Source: Prorocentrum cordatum
Taxonomy: Eukaryota; Sar; Dinophyceae; Prorocentrales; Prorocentraceae
DNA: 64,000 bases
Assembly (NCBI GenBank): GCA_963575745.1
Contig: CAUYUJ010017875.1
Span: forward strand, 7,501 to 71,500
Direction: 5' to 3'
The notes beneath the pieces are model-generated. The model was not told the origin of the DNA, did no database searches, and saw nothing but the letters and a program-made list of their open reading frames with translations. Position 1 is the first letter of the stretch. The number at the start of each line of letters is the position of its first letter. A program made the translations under genes and the position numbers. This document shows positions 33,486 to 44,526 of the stretch, one piece after another.

Positions 33486-33990
33486 CCTGACTATATTGGT
33501 GTAAGGTTGGGTCGATGCTGGATCTATAATGGGTCTGATGTGGGTATACGTTGTGTCTGTTTGAATCTCGCGGATGCTGATGGCGACGGTGGTAATGGTG
33601 GCGGTGACCATGGAGTGACCATCAAAATGACGGTGGCACGTAGCAGCACGGATCGAGGATGACGGGCGCCATCCACGCGCGCACTTGCCAAGACCTTGGC
33701 ACGGCGCACACCCCAACGCCACCCCAGTGCAGATCAGCGCCGAATGGGCACGGCCAGGAAGTCCGCGCGAGGGTCGCGCGAAAGTGCGGATTCCCGAGCG
33801 AAGCTCCTCTAGACCCCCACTAGGCCATTTCGGAGCATCTACACGGGGAGGAGGAGGAATGGCAAGGCAGTCCACACCACAACCAGCTGGTGATAGCAAA
33901 AACCCAGACTCCCACACACGGAGGCCCTTCGCACTTCCACCCAACAGTGAGTGCCAGCCAGATGCGACTCGCGGGCGGAACGCTCTGGGG
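33486..33990. other. Intergenic, no gene recognised
   Basis: Includes a GGTGGCGGTGACCATGG-type low-complexity patch. A minus-strand frame runs through it, but it crosses the known repeats and shows no domain. Confidence 0.4.
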
Positions 33991-33994
33991 CAGG

Positions 33995-34215
33995 AGATCC
34001 CAGAATCGAATCGATAAGTCGGATCGGCGATCAAAAAAAATCGGATCGGCGGAAATCGACAGCCGAGTCGGGAAAAGTCGAATCGGCGGAAATCGGCAGG
34101 CTAGTAGGCCACCAGTGAGAAATCGGATCCCAGATCGAAATCCGAAGTCGAATCGAATCGGAACCAGACGCCATCGAAATCGAATCGAATCGAACCGGAG
34201 GAATCAAAACGAGCC
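33995..34215 (+). repeat. AATCG-rich dispersed repeat, copy 1
   Basis: Strings of GGATCGGCG, GAAATCGGCAG and ATCGAATCGAATCG. A related copy lies at 54370-54610, with the same order of CGGATCGGCGA, AGATCGGCAGCCGAG and a GAGGAA-CCG ending. Confidence 0.75.
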
Positions 34216-34307
34216 CTGCTGGGGGGAGCGAGGAAGAAAGGAGGAGGAGGAGGACGGAAGGATTGGGAAGGGGTACGCGCACGGTTTCCCTCGGGGCCGT
34301 AGGCAGG

Positions 34308-34765
34308 AGGAGGGGGAGGAGGAGGAGGAGGAGGAGGAGGAGGAGGAGGAGGAGGAGGAGGAGGAGGAGGAGGAGGAGGAGGAGGAGGAGGAGGAGGAGG
34401 AGGAGGAGGAAGGAGGAGGAGGAGGAGGATGGGAAGGGGGAAAAGAGATGGAGGAGAATGAGGAGGATGAGGAGGAGGAGGAGGAGGGGAGGGGAAGGAG
34501 GAGGAGGAGATGAAGGAGGAGGGGAGGAGGAGGAGGGAGGAGGAGGGAGGATGGGAGGGAGGAGGAGGAGGAGGAGGAGGAGGAGAGGGAGGAGAGGAGG
34601 AGGAAGGAGGAGGAGGGGAGGAGGAGGAGGAGGAGGAGGGAGGGGGAGGGGGACGGGGAGGGGGAGGGAGGGGGAGGGGGAGGGGAGGAGGAGGAGGAGG
34701 GGAGGAGGAGGAGGAGGAGGAGGAGGAGGAGGAGGAGGAGGAGGAGCAGGAGGAGGATGAGGAGG
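34308..34765. repeat. (GGA)n microsatellite
   Basis: Long imperfect GGA array; all long frames (poly-Glu, poly-Arg, poly-Gly, poly-Pro) are artefacts. Confidence 0.95.
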
Positions 34766-35070
34766 AGGACGGGTCGCCTAAGCCCTTCGGAGAAACCCCC
34801 CAGGGGTACGCGTTCCACATGTGTGTTTCTCAATGTTCTCCGACCCACCCCCCCACACTGGAAATGGAGGGCAACTTGAGGCCTTCGGGATGGGCCGGGG
34901 TGGCTTGGTTGGTGGTGAGGGGCGGCTCCGGCGTGCTGAGCCTTGTGGCTCGACCACGAGCGGTCCAACTGGCCTGGACGATAGGGCAGAAAATTCCAAC
35001 GAAGAGGCGAGGTGACCGTCCTTGGTCACTTTCCCGGGTAACCGACGTTACCCGGGGGGAGGGGCGACCG
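34766..35070. other. Spacer with a sequence repeated at 35.47-35.58 kb
   Basis: The block near 34825-34920 (GTTCTCCGACCCACCCCCCC, GAAATGGAGGGCAACTTGAG, GCCTTCGGGATGGGCCGGGG) resembles 35500-35580 (TTCCCCGACGACCCCCCCCA, GCAAATGGGGGCCTTCGAAA). In both cases it follows a GGA array. No gene. Confidence 0.55.
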
Positions 35071-35077
35071 CTGATTT

Positions 35078-35232
35078 CGCCGACGGCTGGTTTCGCCCGG
35101 CTGGTTTCGCCCTGGCTGGTTTCGCTCGGCTGGTTTCGCCGCCCGGCGAAACCAGCTCCGTGGGCGAAACCAGCTCCGTCGGCGAAACCAGCTGCCGTCG
35201 GCGAAACCAACTGCCGTCGGCGAAACTGCCGA
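35078..35232. repeat. Inverted array of a 13-bp motif (GGCTGGTTTCGCC)
   Basis: Four direct copies of GGCTGGTTTCGCC-like units are followed, after CGCC, by about five inverted copies (GGCGAAACCAGCT). The two halves can fold into one long hairpin. Confidence 0.9.
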
Positions 35233-35319
35233 CACGACCCGCCCGCTAGCGTCCCCCCGCCCGACCCGACCAGCCCGTCAGGGTTCGCGCGTGCTCGGTC
35301 GAGCGCGCCCCACGAGGAG

Positions 35320-35465
35320 GGAGGAGGAGAGAGGAGGAGGAGGAGGAGGAGGAGGAGGAGGAGGAGGAGGAGGAGGAGGAGGAGGAGGAGGAGGAGGAGG
35401 AGGAGGAGGAGGAGGAGGAGGAGGAGGAGGAGGAGGAGGAGGAGGAGGAGGAGGAGGAGGGGGGG
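35320..35465. repeat. (GGA)n microsatellite
   Basis: Nearly pure GGA triplets. Confidence 0.95.
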
Positions 35466-35599
35466 GCGCACGGGGTCCGAATGTGCGTTTTTGCTGATGT
35501 TCCCCGACGACCCCCCCCACCCCACTGGGAAGAGATGGCAAATGGGGGCCTTCGAAAAGGGTCGGGAAGGTTTGGTGGGTGGTGATTGGTGACCTCGCG

Positions 35600-36740
35600 G
35601 CTTTCACGGGTCTCCTGTGCGGCTGCACACAGATCCTTCTGGGCTGCTGATTCGCTGCGTGCGATGACAAGCCCACGATCGGGGGAACACGCACTGAGGC
35701 AGTCCTTACGGAGGAGCGGTAGGCTGACACGTGAGGCTTCGTCGACGTTCCGCAGGCGACTCGCAGGGGCATTGGGCCTGCATGCTACGAGAGCTCCGCT
35801 GCATGGGTCCTGCCGTCGTGTGTTGGGTTCCGTTGCGCGGATCGCTCCGGGCGGCTCTCCCGCTGCGTGCTGTGGCGGTGCCGTGGTCAAGGCAACGCGC
35901 CTGGGCAGCGATCCTGCATGGGCTGTTGGAGGAAAGCGAGGCGTCAACGATGCGGGAGAGAGATGGCGAGGAGATAGGTGAAGGAGGGAGGAGAAGGAGG
36001 GGGAGGAGGAGGGAAGGGGGAGATGCAAGGAAGGAGGGATGGAGAGAAGTAGAGAGAGGAGAATTGAGAGGAGTGAGGAAAGCAGGAGGAGGAGGACGAG
36101 GAAGCTGGAAGCAGAAAAAAATGTTGGAAAATAGAGACCCAGGGAAAAGAGGAGAAGGGAGGAGAGGGAGAGGCTGAGGAGGGGCAGGAGGAGGAGAGCA
36201 GCCGGCAAAGCTGGGCGCGAGAAGAGAGGCTCCGAGTCGTTGACGGCAACGCGGGCGACCTGGGCGCCGGGGTCGCGCCCCACCGCGCCTTATCCCACTT
36301 CTCCCTGGCAGACCCAACGTTCGAAACACTTGACGCCTCTCTCGAATCATCGAGGTTCGCATGCACCGAGAGAAGGTGGCCCTGGATGTCGGCGCCGGTG
36401 GTGTAGTTGCTTGGCCATCTCGGGCCTCAAGGCTGGCAGGCTCCCCGGGGCTCGGGGCTCAGACTCCCTCGGTGGAGGCGACAGCCAAGCGCGGCGCGGT
36501 GTCTGCGCCAACTCCTGTAGGGGTCTCCTTCTCCCTCCCTCCTTCCTGATCGCCCCTCCCTCCCGATGAGCCCGTCTTCTTCTTATTGCGACACTGGGCG
36601 TGCCGCATGCCCCCAGGTCACACATCACGGCGGGGGGCTGCCAGAAGTCGCCGGAAGTTCCCGGAGAATCCGTGGGAGATCATAGCAAATATGCGCCAAA
36701 TGGCGTGACGTGATCCGGGGGGGAGAGGGAGAGGGCGATC
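35600..36740. other. Intergenic, no gene recognised
   Basis: Mixed GC-rich sequence with a GA-rich stretch at 35945-36210. None of the frames shows a domain. Confidence 0.4.
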
Positions 36741-36762
36741 ACGGCCGTTCTCGCCAGGACCT

Positions 36763-36763
<1 letters not shown>

Positions 36764-36835
<72 letters not shown>
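36764..36835. repeat. (TA)n-(GA)n-poly(A) tract
   Basis: TATATATA, GAGAGAGA and then about 42 adenines. It could be the tail of a retroposed sequence, but no element was identified upstream. Confidence 0.9.
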
Positions 36836-36837
<2 letters not shown>

Positions 36838-36989
36838 GCACTGGCGCTTCGCGCCACGCACTTTGGTCCTTGAAGTTTGGTACGCAGGCGGGATAGCAGG
36901 AAGGTCAAGCCGACAATCTAGCGATAACTCCTGGTTGCCTTTTTCTGGCATCGCCGCTATGATAATGTTATTCGTTTTCCTGCTTCCAT

Positions 36990-37740
36990 GCATATGTTTC
37001 CTTCTTTTCGCCATGCCCTGCGCATTCTCCCCATCCTCCTCAGCTCTTTTTTGCGGAGGCTCCTCCTTGGAGAGCCTCTAGGGGCCTCACAAAAGTTGTT
37101 TCAAGCTTTCTTGAGGCCTTCTGGGGACCTCCTGGGCGTATTCTGTGGGCCTCTGGGGGCTTCCTCGGGCCACCCTGCCTCCAACCGCGGTTTCCCTGAA
37201 CGACCGAATCACGATTTGGAACTCTTCGGAGGGTGTATGTGGGCCATCTTGGGCCGCCATGGGGCTCTGCGAGGGCCATCTTAGACCCGTGATGTGCCGT
37301 TTTGAGGCTCTCTTGGACTGCCTGGAAGCCCTTTTCGGATGGTTCTGGAGCGATTTGGGAGCCTCCCAGGCGGCTTCGGACGATCAGAAGACCGTCTTGG
37401 AGCGTCGGGAAGCCGAAAAGAGGAGACCCCTAAAATTCCCCCAAAACCAACAGGAATCAATGATTTTTGCCTCGGGGGGCCTTCTTGGGAATGTTCTTGG
37501 AAGCCTCTGTGGGGCCGTCCTGGAGGCCTCTTGGGCCATCTTGAGGTCACGTCGGTCACTCTTGGAGCGCTCTTGTGCTGTCTTGGGGGTCTCTGGGACG
37601 TCTCCGATGACCCCCCTGATCGCTCCAGGTGTGCTGGAAGGCTTGGCAAAACGCCATGTGAGGCCCGGTGGCCGCTTCGAGGCCCGTCTGGAGGGTCCCA
37701 AAGCCCCAGATCCCGGGAGTCCGGTTTTGGGGGGGGGGAC
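36990..37740. other. Decayed interspersed repeat, G/C/T-rich, non-coding
   Basis: Built from loose repeats of GGCC-T-CTTGG and GGGAGCCTCC-like words. A similar texture, inverted, occurs at 56.3-56.5 kb (CCCAAGATGGCCTCCAAGAT). The 230-codon frame here has no domain. Confidence 0.4.
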
Positions 37741-37839
37741 GGGTTTTCCCCCCGCCCGGGCTCATAAAAATATAGGAAGAGAAATATTTGGCGGTGGCCA
37801 CATGTGTTTTCTCGCCTTTTGCGCTTTCCTGGTCTAGCG

Positions 37840-38640
37840 ACTTCCCCCGTCGCTCCCGATGACATCAGAATGGTACGACGCAGACGCACCGCCACGTGAT
37901 CTGAGCCTACATCGACACACGAGCTCGCAACCGAGTCACGGACGGTCCCCCAGAAGCCTTTGGACACCCCCATGTAGTCAAGCTGTTTGGGGGCATGCCA
38001 GATTTTGCGGCACGTCGGCAACAAAAGAAGCTGTCCCTTGAACATCGCACTCGTCAGCGTTAAGTTCTCCGCGTTCGCCATTTTTTTCAGCCATCGACCT
38101 CTGACATCCCCTAGTCCGCGGGCGCGGGCCCCGCATACTTTGGAATTGTCGCTTTCGTCAGCTGGCCCAACTTGCGCGCTACAGTCAGAGCCAATTACCA
38201 CATGGAGGCTTCGCAAACGAGCCTCCCGCACGACCTCCGACAATATGTGGTAGATGTCCTGCACGTTTTGGTCGTTGTACTTCCAGTGATGAACGTACGT
38301 TGTAACGAATCGCGCCCGTAACCAGGAACGTCCGATATCCACAAAAACGACGCGCTCGCTCACAGGTACAAGCTAAGACGAATGCGTTGCCCATTTTTGG
38401 TACAAGAGTACTCCCACTCCATGCTTGCATGTCGTTCCCCTGCTCACGTGAACACGTGTCCATCGGTGACGTCACACATGTTGTGCTGAATCGGCCGCGT
38501 TGTCTCACGAATTGTAACCACATCCCACTCAGTATTCTCCAATTCCTGCAGCAGCTCAGTCACTCGATCGTCGTTCGCGAGCTCTCGCACGTTCTTGTGA
38601 ACGTGAACAAATCTTTGCTGCACTGCGGGGGTGGGTCGGT
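37840..38640 (-). pseudogene. LINE C, APE-type endonuclease domain
   Basis: N-terminal blocks (NVRELANDDRVTELLQELEN, then DVVTIRETTRP; the catalytic ET is visible) lie in one frame. The frame at 38363 continues with FVTTYVHH, VVIGSDCSAQVG (family GDFNAQVG), GRWLKKMANAENLTLTSAMF, KQLDYMGVS and VGSDHVAVRLR. The ET, DY and SDH motifs of the endonuclease/exonuclease/phosphatase fold are all recognisable. There is at least one frame change near 38370-38440. The RT that should follow was not found; sequence after 37840 is unrelated. Confidence 0.78.
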
Positions 38641-38794
38641 CGAGTAGTCTCGATGAGGAGGTACTCGGATTCAAAAAACAAGTCGGCACATCCCCAAGAA
38701 CTTCAGCGTAAGCTCTTCCGCCTCGTCCTCCTCCACTGCTCACTGGGCCATGTGGCCCAGGTTCCAAAGATAATGGGGGAAACGGTTATTCATA

Positions 38795-39055
38795 GATATA
38801 TATATATATATATATACATACATACATACATACATACATAAACATACATACATACATAAATAAACATACATACATACATACATACATACATACATACATA
38901 CATACATACATACATACATACATACATACATACATACTTACATATAACATATGTATATATACGATATATATATACACAAATTATATATATATATATGTAT
39001 ATACACACACCCTCAACAATATATATATATATATAATATGTATATATATATACAA
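38795..39055. repeat. (TACA)n / (TATA)n microsatellite
   Basis: Tetranucleotide CATA units (about 38815-38935) flanked by TA-rich runs. Confidence 0.95.
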
Positions 39056-39221
39056 AAAAGGCGGGCCTCCTCGCCCCCGCAATAGCGGGGGGGGGCAGGG
39101 CAGGCAGACGGGGGGATGACAATTCAGGGTTGCCTGGAAGGCCAAAGGGGAGGGGCACAGGGTGGCGATCCAGGGCGCGGGGGCCAGGGGGGTGGACGGG
39201 GTGATTTTTCAGGGCGAGTTC

Positions 39222-39345
39222 GTCCTCTTCCTCCTCCTCTTCCTCCTCCTCCTCCTCCTCCGCCTCCTCCTCCTCCTCCTCCTCCTCCTCCTCCTCCTCC
39301 TCCTCGTCTTCCTCCTCCTCCTTTTCCTCCTCCTCCGCAAGGACG
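39222..39345. repeat. (TCC)n microsatellite
   Basis: Imperfect TCC array. Confidence 0.93.
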
Positions 39346-39731
39346 AGGGTGATCAAGCGCCTCTTCGAAAACCCCTTGCCCCAACAACTCCCTAATTACC
39401 CCGTCCCCCCTCCCCCCGCGGCCGCGGGTGATCAAGCGAGCGGAGGAGGACGAATAGAAAATCAGTTTCCCCCAAAGGGCAACAGCAAACGCCCGGGGGC
39501 GGACGATTAAAAAAACAGTTTCCGGCGGCTGAATTCTATTAGTCAGCCCCACTCGATCATTTTGGGAGGTCCGGGGGGGGCGTTTTTTTTTATCATTTCC
39601 CCTCATTATTCCAGAGCCCTCGAGTGAAACATGTGGGCGAAACCCAAAGCTTAAATAGTGCCTGGATAACTAAATTAGAGTACCCACACCCATTCCTTTT
39701 GCCAACCCTCCCCATACGTCGAACGCACGAG

Positions 39732-40300
39732 TCACTCAGACTCATGTGTGCTTGGTTCCTGGTATCTTTTAGCTTCCCACTTCCTCATTGACTCCTCCAT
39801 CTTGTCTTTCACCGATGTTGCCGTGGTCGCCTTACGCCAAATGCCAGTGGTATCGTACCAAGCCACCTTTTTGTCTTTCACTGTCACCATGGCCGACTGC
39901 CACAGTATCTTGACGTCCTCCATCTTCGCTCTCCCCCCGTTGGTAATGTGATGTTTCGTGTAGCCAAGGCGCTTCTGAATAGCATGGTGCTCGTAAGTTC
40001 GATTGTTCCGAAACTGCAGCCCGTCCTTCTCAACATTGGCGCCGTCAGACTGCAGTTTTTTGAAAAAAGGAAATGTTCTCAGGTACGGTGCAGAAATTGA
40101 TCATCCCCACCTTCGTGGGGTCGGCCTCCGTCGTGACTGTGACGTCCGGGTCCTTCCCAGGCAATTGTGTCAAGATGCCCTCCGGCGGCTTGTTCGTGAA
40201 GCCGATCACGGCAACCTGCTTGTTCCTGTCGTATATATGTCGTAGTCCTGCTCCTGTCCTCGAGGAGTCCTCATCGTCATTGGGTTCATCCTGGGATGTG
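39732..40300 (-). pseudogene. LINE C, ORF1 C-terminal part
   Basis: In one frame (about 40235-40090) the sense strand reads DRNKQVAVIGFTNKPPEGIL then DPDVTVTTEADPTKVGMINF, which could be an RRM-like fold (strand motif VAVIGF). After a frame change the segment 39923-39732 continues with ILWQSAMVTVKDKKVAWYD and a Lys/Glu helix. This is consistent with an RNA-binding ORF1 protein; confidence is moderate. Confidence 0.5.
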
Positions 40301-40439
40301 GTTCACTGGCCGTGGCTTCCTTCATCAGTTCTTCTACCATGTTTGGCAAGTCCTCTCTTTCGACAGCACTCTCCAGTGCATCTTCGCCATATCCTCCTTG
40401 ACTCCTTCTACCGCTTGCTCGGCCTTGGTCGCTGAGGTT

Positions 40440-40745
40440 TTAGCTTGCTGTACTATCCCCTTCCTCCATTTTCTTAATGTCCTTCACGTCCTTCCTCATT
40501 CCCTTCATCATGCCCATCATCGACTTCATCATCTCCTGCATGCCCATCTCCTCATCCTCTGTCCCATTTCCGATGTCCAAATCATCATCTTTGCCAGCAT
40601 CGTCGTCGTTCATCCTGTTTTGGGGTGTCAGCCCAGAATCGGAAGTCACCTCCACCTTAGCAAACTTCTTGTCGGAAGCTTCTGGATTGCTGCCAGTCGG
40701 CTGGAGCTTCCGACCTCCTCCTCCTCCCGCAGTTGTCGCTGCCAT
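40440..40745 (-). pseudogene. LINE C, ORF1 N-terminal part (acidic, Met-rich coiled coil)
   Basis: ATG at 40745. 101 codons: Gly-rich start (MAATTAGGGGGRK), an acidic stretch (NDDDAGKDDDLDIGNGTEDE), then MQEMMKSMMGMMKGMRKDVK, a short amphipathic helix likely to form a coiled coil. It ends at a stop, with more ORF1-like sequence downstream in another frame. A spliced-leader relict lies 54 nt upstream of the ATG, so the transcript 5' end is probably preserved. It could instead be a retroposed host cDNA. Confidence 0.5.
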
Positions 40746-40798
40746 GCTGCCCTACCGGAAAAGATTCAGGGCGGGAAGCTCCAGTGAATGCTTGAGGC

Positions 40799-40821
40799 CT
40801 TTAGCCAAAATGGCTTGAGCC
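40799..40821 (-). other. Relict of the dinoflagellate spliced leader
   Basis: The - strand reads GGCTCAAGCCATTTTGGCT followed by AAAG. Dinoflagellate spliced leaders end CCATTTTGGCTCAAG; a transcript spliced twice leaves GGCTCAAG followed by CCATTTTGGCTCAAG. The match is 22 of 23 bases. Confidence 0.75.
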
Positions 40822-41039
40822 TCAGCTCCCCTACGGGTCGGAAAAAGCGCTGGAGCCCACCTTGGCTTTGAACCTGCACCGCGTTTGAGATAAGACAGGT
40901 TGGCGTCGGAATGCCCTGGGATACTGCGCCTCCCTTTCTTGGTTCGGGCCTCATCCCTGAACTTCCGTGCTGGCGTTTTTTGTCTCTGCCGCCCGAAGTG
41001 CTCATCTTTTGGTGGCAACTCATGGGAACCGCCCATACC

Positions 41040-41140
41040 ATCTTGTTGGCTCTTGCGAATCGACGCGAATCGACGCTAGTCGACGCTAAATCGACGCTGA
41101 TCGACACTGAAGGACGCCAATCGACGCTGAATCAACACGT
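41040..41140 (+). repeat. Short (CGAATCGACG)-type repeats
   Basis: Repeated GAATCGACGC / CTAGTCGACGC / ATCGACGCTGA words. Confidence 0.6.
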
Positions 41141-41479
41141 TAGCATCGATTACCAAACGCTTATCGACTCTGATGCCAACGAAAGACGGAGTTACGAGGG
41201 CACACATACCGAATCATCTCCTCTCTTTGTCAGCTCCCCTAGTCCAGAGCCGTCGCTGGAGGCGCAGGGAGCTCAATGGCCTCCAGGCGGCCGATGACGA
41301 CGGACAGCGCGCCCGGTCGGAACGGCAGGCTCTGCACGTCCGCGCAGGACTGGTAGTCCAGGTCGTGCACGACCTTCGCGGAGAGGGAAAAGGGATGGAG
41401 GAAAGTCTGGTCTGGTCTGAAACTTTCAAGAGCTCTTCGAGCATGTTCGAGACCCTGGATGGATTCTTTCAACTGCGCC

Positions 41480-41745
41480 TCGTCCAGAGCGTTCCAGGGG
41501 TGCCCGAATCGGTCCGAACGGCCGCCGGAGATCCGAGTTATGGCCCGATAACCAGACGACGCAGGTGCAGGTGGGAGGACGAGGGGGACGACGACGAGCA
41601 CGAGACCGAGGCAGGAGGATGAGGACGACGACGACTTGTTTTACAGCGCTCGCTGTCTCTCTCTCTCTCTCTCTCTTCCTCTGTCTCTCTCTGTCTCTCT
41701 CTCTGTCATTCTCTTTCTCTCTGTCCCTCTCTCGTCGTCATCCTC
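41480..41745 (+). repeat. ~300-bp segment, copy 1, ending in (TC)n
   Basis: From CCAGAGCGTTCCAGGGGTG to a (TC)n tract; about 95% similar to 42389-42680 by eye. Confidence 0.85.
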
Positions 41746-41869
41746 GGAGGAGGAAGAGGAGGTAGCGGAAGAAGAAATCACCAGATGATACAAGAGAAAA
41801 ACCAATCAGAGTCTTTTTGATAGTACATGAGATCCCTCTGCAACTGCTCCTTAGGTTTATGAAGTCTGC

Positions 41870-42190
41870 GAGGGCTATGAAGGCTATGAAGGCTATAGGG
41901 ATATAGGGCTTTAGGGCTATAGGGCTATAGGGTTGTAGGGCGATAGGGCTATAGGGCTATAGGGTTTACAGGCTATAGGGCTATAGGGCTATATGGGCTA
42001 TAGGGATATATGTGCTATAGGGTTATAGGGCTATACGGCTATAGGGCTATAGCGCTACAGGGCTATAGGGCTATAGTGCTGTAGGTTATAGGTCTGTAGG
42101 GTTATAGAGCTATAGGGCTGCAGGGCTATTGGGCTACAGGGCTAAATGGCTATAGAGCTATAGGGCTATAGGGCTATAAGGCGATAGAGC
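41870..42190 (+). repeat. GCTATAGGG 9-bp minisatellite, array 1
   Basis: About 35 imperfect units of GCTATAGGG. Confidence 0.93.
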
Positions 42191-42298
42191 ACCCGGGCAC
42201 CCGGGCACACGGGCACCTCCGTGCACCTCCGGGCACCCCTGGGCACCCGGGCACCCCTGGGCACCCGGGCACCCAGGCACCAGGGCACCCGGGCCGGC
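42190..42298 (+). repeat. GCACCCGG minisatellite following the GCTATAGGG array
   Basis: Units of GGGCACCC with small changes. The same order occurs at 49060-49105. Confidence 0.9.
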
Positions 42299-42388
42299 CA
42301 CCGAAATCGGCGACGCACCTCACCTCACCATATGAATCCGCAAGGACCCCTACAGAGGCAAGCTCTCTGATTGGGGAAGAAATTCATC

Positions 42389-42610
42389 CAGAGCGTTCCG
42401 GGGGTGCCCGAATCGGCCTGAACGGCCGCCGGAGATCCGAGTTATGGCCGGAAAACCAGACGACGCAGGTGCAGATGGGAGGACGAGGGGGACGACGACG
42501 AGCACGAGACCGAGGCAGGAGGATGAGGAGGAGGACGACGACGACTTGTTTTACAGCGCTCGCTGTCTCTCTCTCTCTCTCTATTCCTCTGTCTCTCCCT
42601 GTCTCTCTCC

Positions 42611-42658
<48 letters not shown>

Positions 42659-42690
42659 GTCATCCTCGGAAGAGGGAGAGAACACCAGGT
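42389..42690 (+). repeat. ~300-bp segment, copy 2, ending in (TC)n
   Basis: Duplicate of 41480-41745; same ordered words CGGCCGCCGGAGATCCGAG, CAGACGACGCAGGTGCAG and TTGTTTTACAGCGCTCGC. Confidence 0.85.
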
Positions 42691-42896
42691 AATTACAAAG
42701 CTACGTTTGGAGACTATACATTATCATGTCTACATATGGCTATAGCAATATATAGATACATATGTATATACACATATATACACATATATATATATGTATG
42801 TGTACGGGTTCCTGGCAAGGGCCACCACCCCTTGTCCTTGGAATGGCGTACACGCCCTGCTGGTCTATCATGTGGCACGCATGCCCTGGCTCTTGC

Positions 42897-43215
<319 letters not shown>

Positions 43216-43780
43216 AGGCTTTCGCCTCCGTCCTCCAGGAGTTTTCTTCCGTGACAGGGGGAGGGAAGAGGGCGAACGACGAACGAACGACCGACGACGC
43301 CGAAAATGGAGAGGTCCGAGCTCTAGAGCACAGCTGCGCAAGAGAATTAAGGCTGGAGGGTACATACGCCACGCCAGAGTTCCGGGTGGGCCTTGCCAGG
43401 GGTGGTGGTCGTGCATGGCTGCTGTTCCCCGGGCATCCGAGGTGTCATGACACCGTTCGTGCCATGGGTCTCTGGACCTCTCGACCCCTCCGTGGGCAGC
43501 AGTCTGCAGCTCCAGGTCGTTGCTCGACGGCCGCAGGGACGGGGAAGGGCCTGCGGACGCCGAAACCTGATTCAAAAACCGTTGGCGCGATACAGACAAC
43601 ATGTTGCTATACACCCTGCGAAATGCTTAAGAAATCATGGGTTAAGAAATTCATAGTCTCAGAACTTGAAATAAAACCCAGAAAGTCTATTCAAATCTTA
43701 GGATTTACATTGAAAAGTTAAGAATAATCGAGACTCTGGCCGAAAACTTAGGTTTTCTTAAGCATCGCCTAAGGTGTACA
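43216..43780. other. Intergenic, no gene recognised
   Basis: Short open frames only; no domain and no clear repeat. Confidence 0.45.
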
Positions 43781-43967
43781 GCAGGTTCCCGCCGTGTCGA
43801 CCCCAGCGTTGGCTCCTGACACCGCGCTGGATCGTTCAACCTTGAAGGATCGGCGGCTTGCCGATCGCCCGCTCGTTCCATACTGGGTCGATTCTGGGCC
43901 ACCGGCGGCGTTCGACCCTGAACGCCCGCGGCGGCATCGCGGCGAGTCGACACGACGCGAACCTGCC
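43781..43967. mobile_element. TIR element (MITE-like), copy 1
   Basis: 187 bp. Left end GCAGGTTCCCGCCGTGTCGA, right end TCGACACGACGCGAACCTGC: inverted with two mismatches. It contains internal small palindromes and has no coding capacity. The second copy is at 44527-44713. Confidence 0.82.
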
Positions 43968-44149
43968 GAAAGTGAGTCGTGGATGCGAAACAAAGCCCCC
44001 CTTGGGGCCACGAGTGCGCCCGTGTGCATGGGGAGGGCCGGGAGAAGGCGAGGGGATGGAACCAAGGAGCCCCGCGCCGCAGGAGACCTGGGCAGGTGCC
44101 GCGCTCCGAGAGCAGGGCGAGAACGATGTCATGTCCTCCTCCCTCCTCC

Positions 44150-44315
44150 CCCTCCCTCCTCCTCCCTCCTCCTCCTCCTCCTCCGCCTCCGCCTCCGCCT
44201 CCTCTCCTTCCCTCCTCCTCCTCCTCCTCCTCCTCCTCCTCCTCCTCCTCCTCCTCCCTCCTCCCTCCTCCTCCTCCTCCTCCTCCTCCTCCTCCTCCTC
44301 CTCCTCCTCCTCCTG
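44150..44315. repeat. (TCC)n microsatellite between the two TIR elements
   Basis: Imperfect TCC array. Confidence 0.93.
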
Positions 44316-44526
44316 GGGGGCAGGGGGAGGGGGTGAGGCCCCCCCTGCCCCCCCCCGTCTGCGCGTGGCCGACAAGCTGCTCTCCCGGAGCTCAAGGAGA
44401 GTCTCGCGGCAAGCGCAGCGCAGGAGACGCGCGCGCTGCGCGCCTGCTCTCGACCGCACACGCGCTCGGCCGCGCGTCCCTGAAGCTCGCGCGGGGGAGG
44501 CTCGGCGACCCGAGCCCCCCACATAC

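Larger units (their letters stand above)
38641..39731. repeat. Microsatellite-rich break within LINE C
   Basis: TACA/TATA repeats at 38795-39055 and TCC repeats at 39222-39345 with GC-rich spacers. No coding domain seen. Confidence 0.8.

Noticed and set aside
33069-34034. 321-codon minus-strand frame
   Set aside because: It runs across the 145-bp repeat and a foldback element, with no domain.
34101-35592. Several frames of 200-360 codons across GGA arrays
   Set aside because: Poly-Glu, poly-Arg, poly-Pro or poly-Ser artefacts.
37145-37837. 230-codon + strand frame
   Set aside because: Composed of loose GGCC/GGAG word repeats; a similar texture inverted at 56.3 kb points to non-coding repeat.
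41870-42190. Telomere-like repeat (contains TAGGG)
   Set aside because: The unit is GCTATAGGG, not TTTAGGG or TTAGGG, and it is internal and duplicated with a fixed flank.
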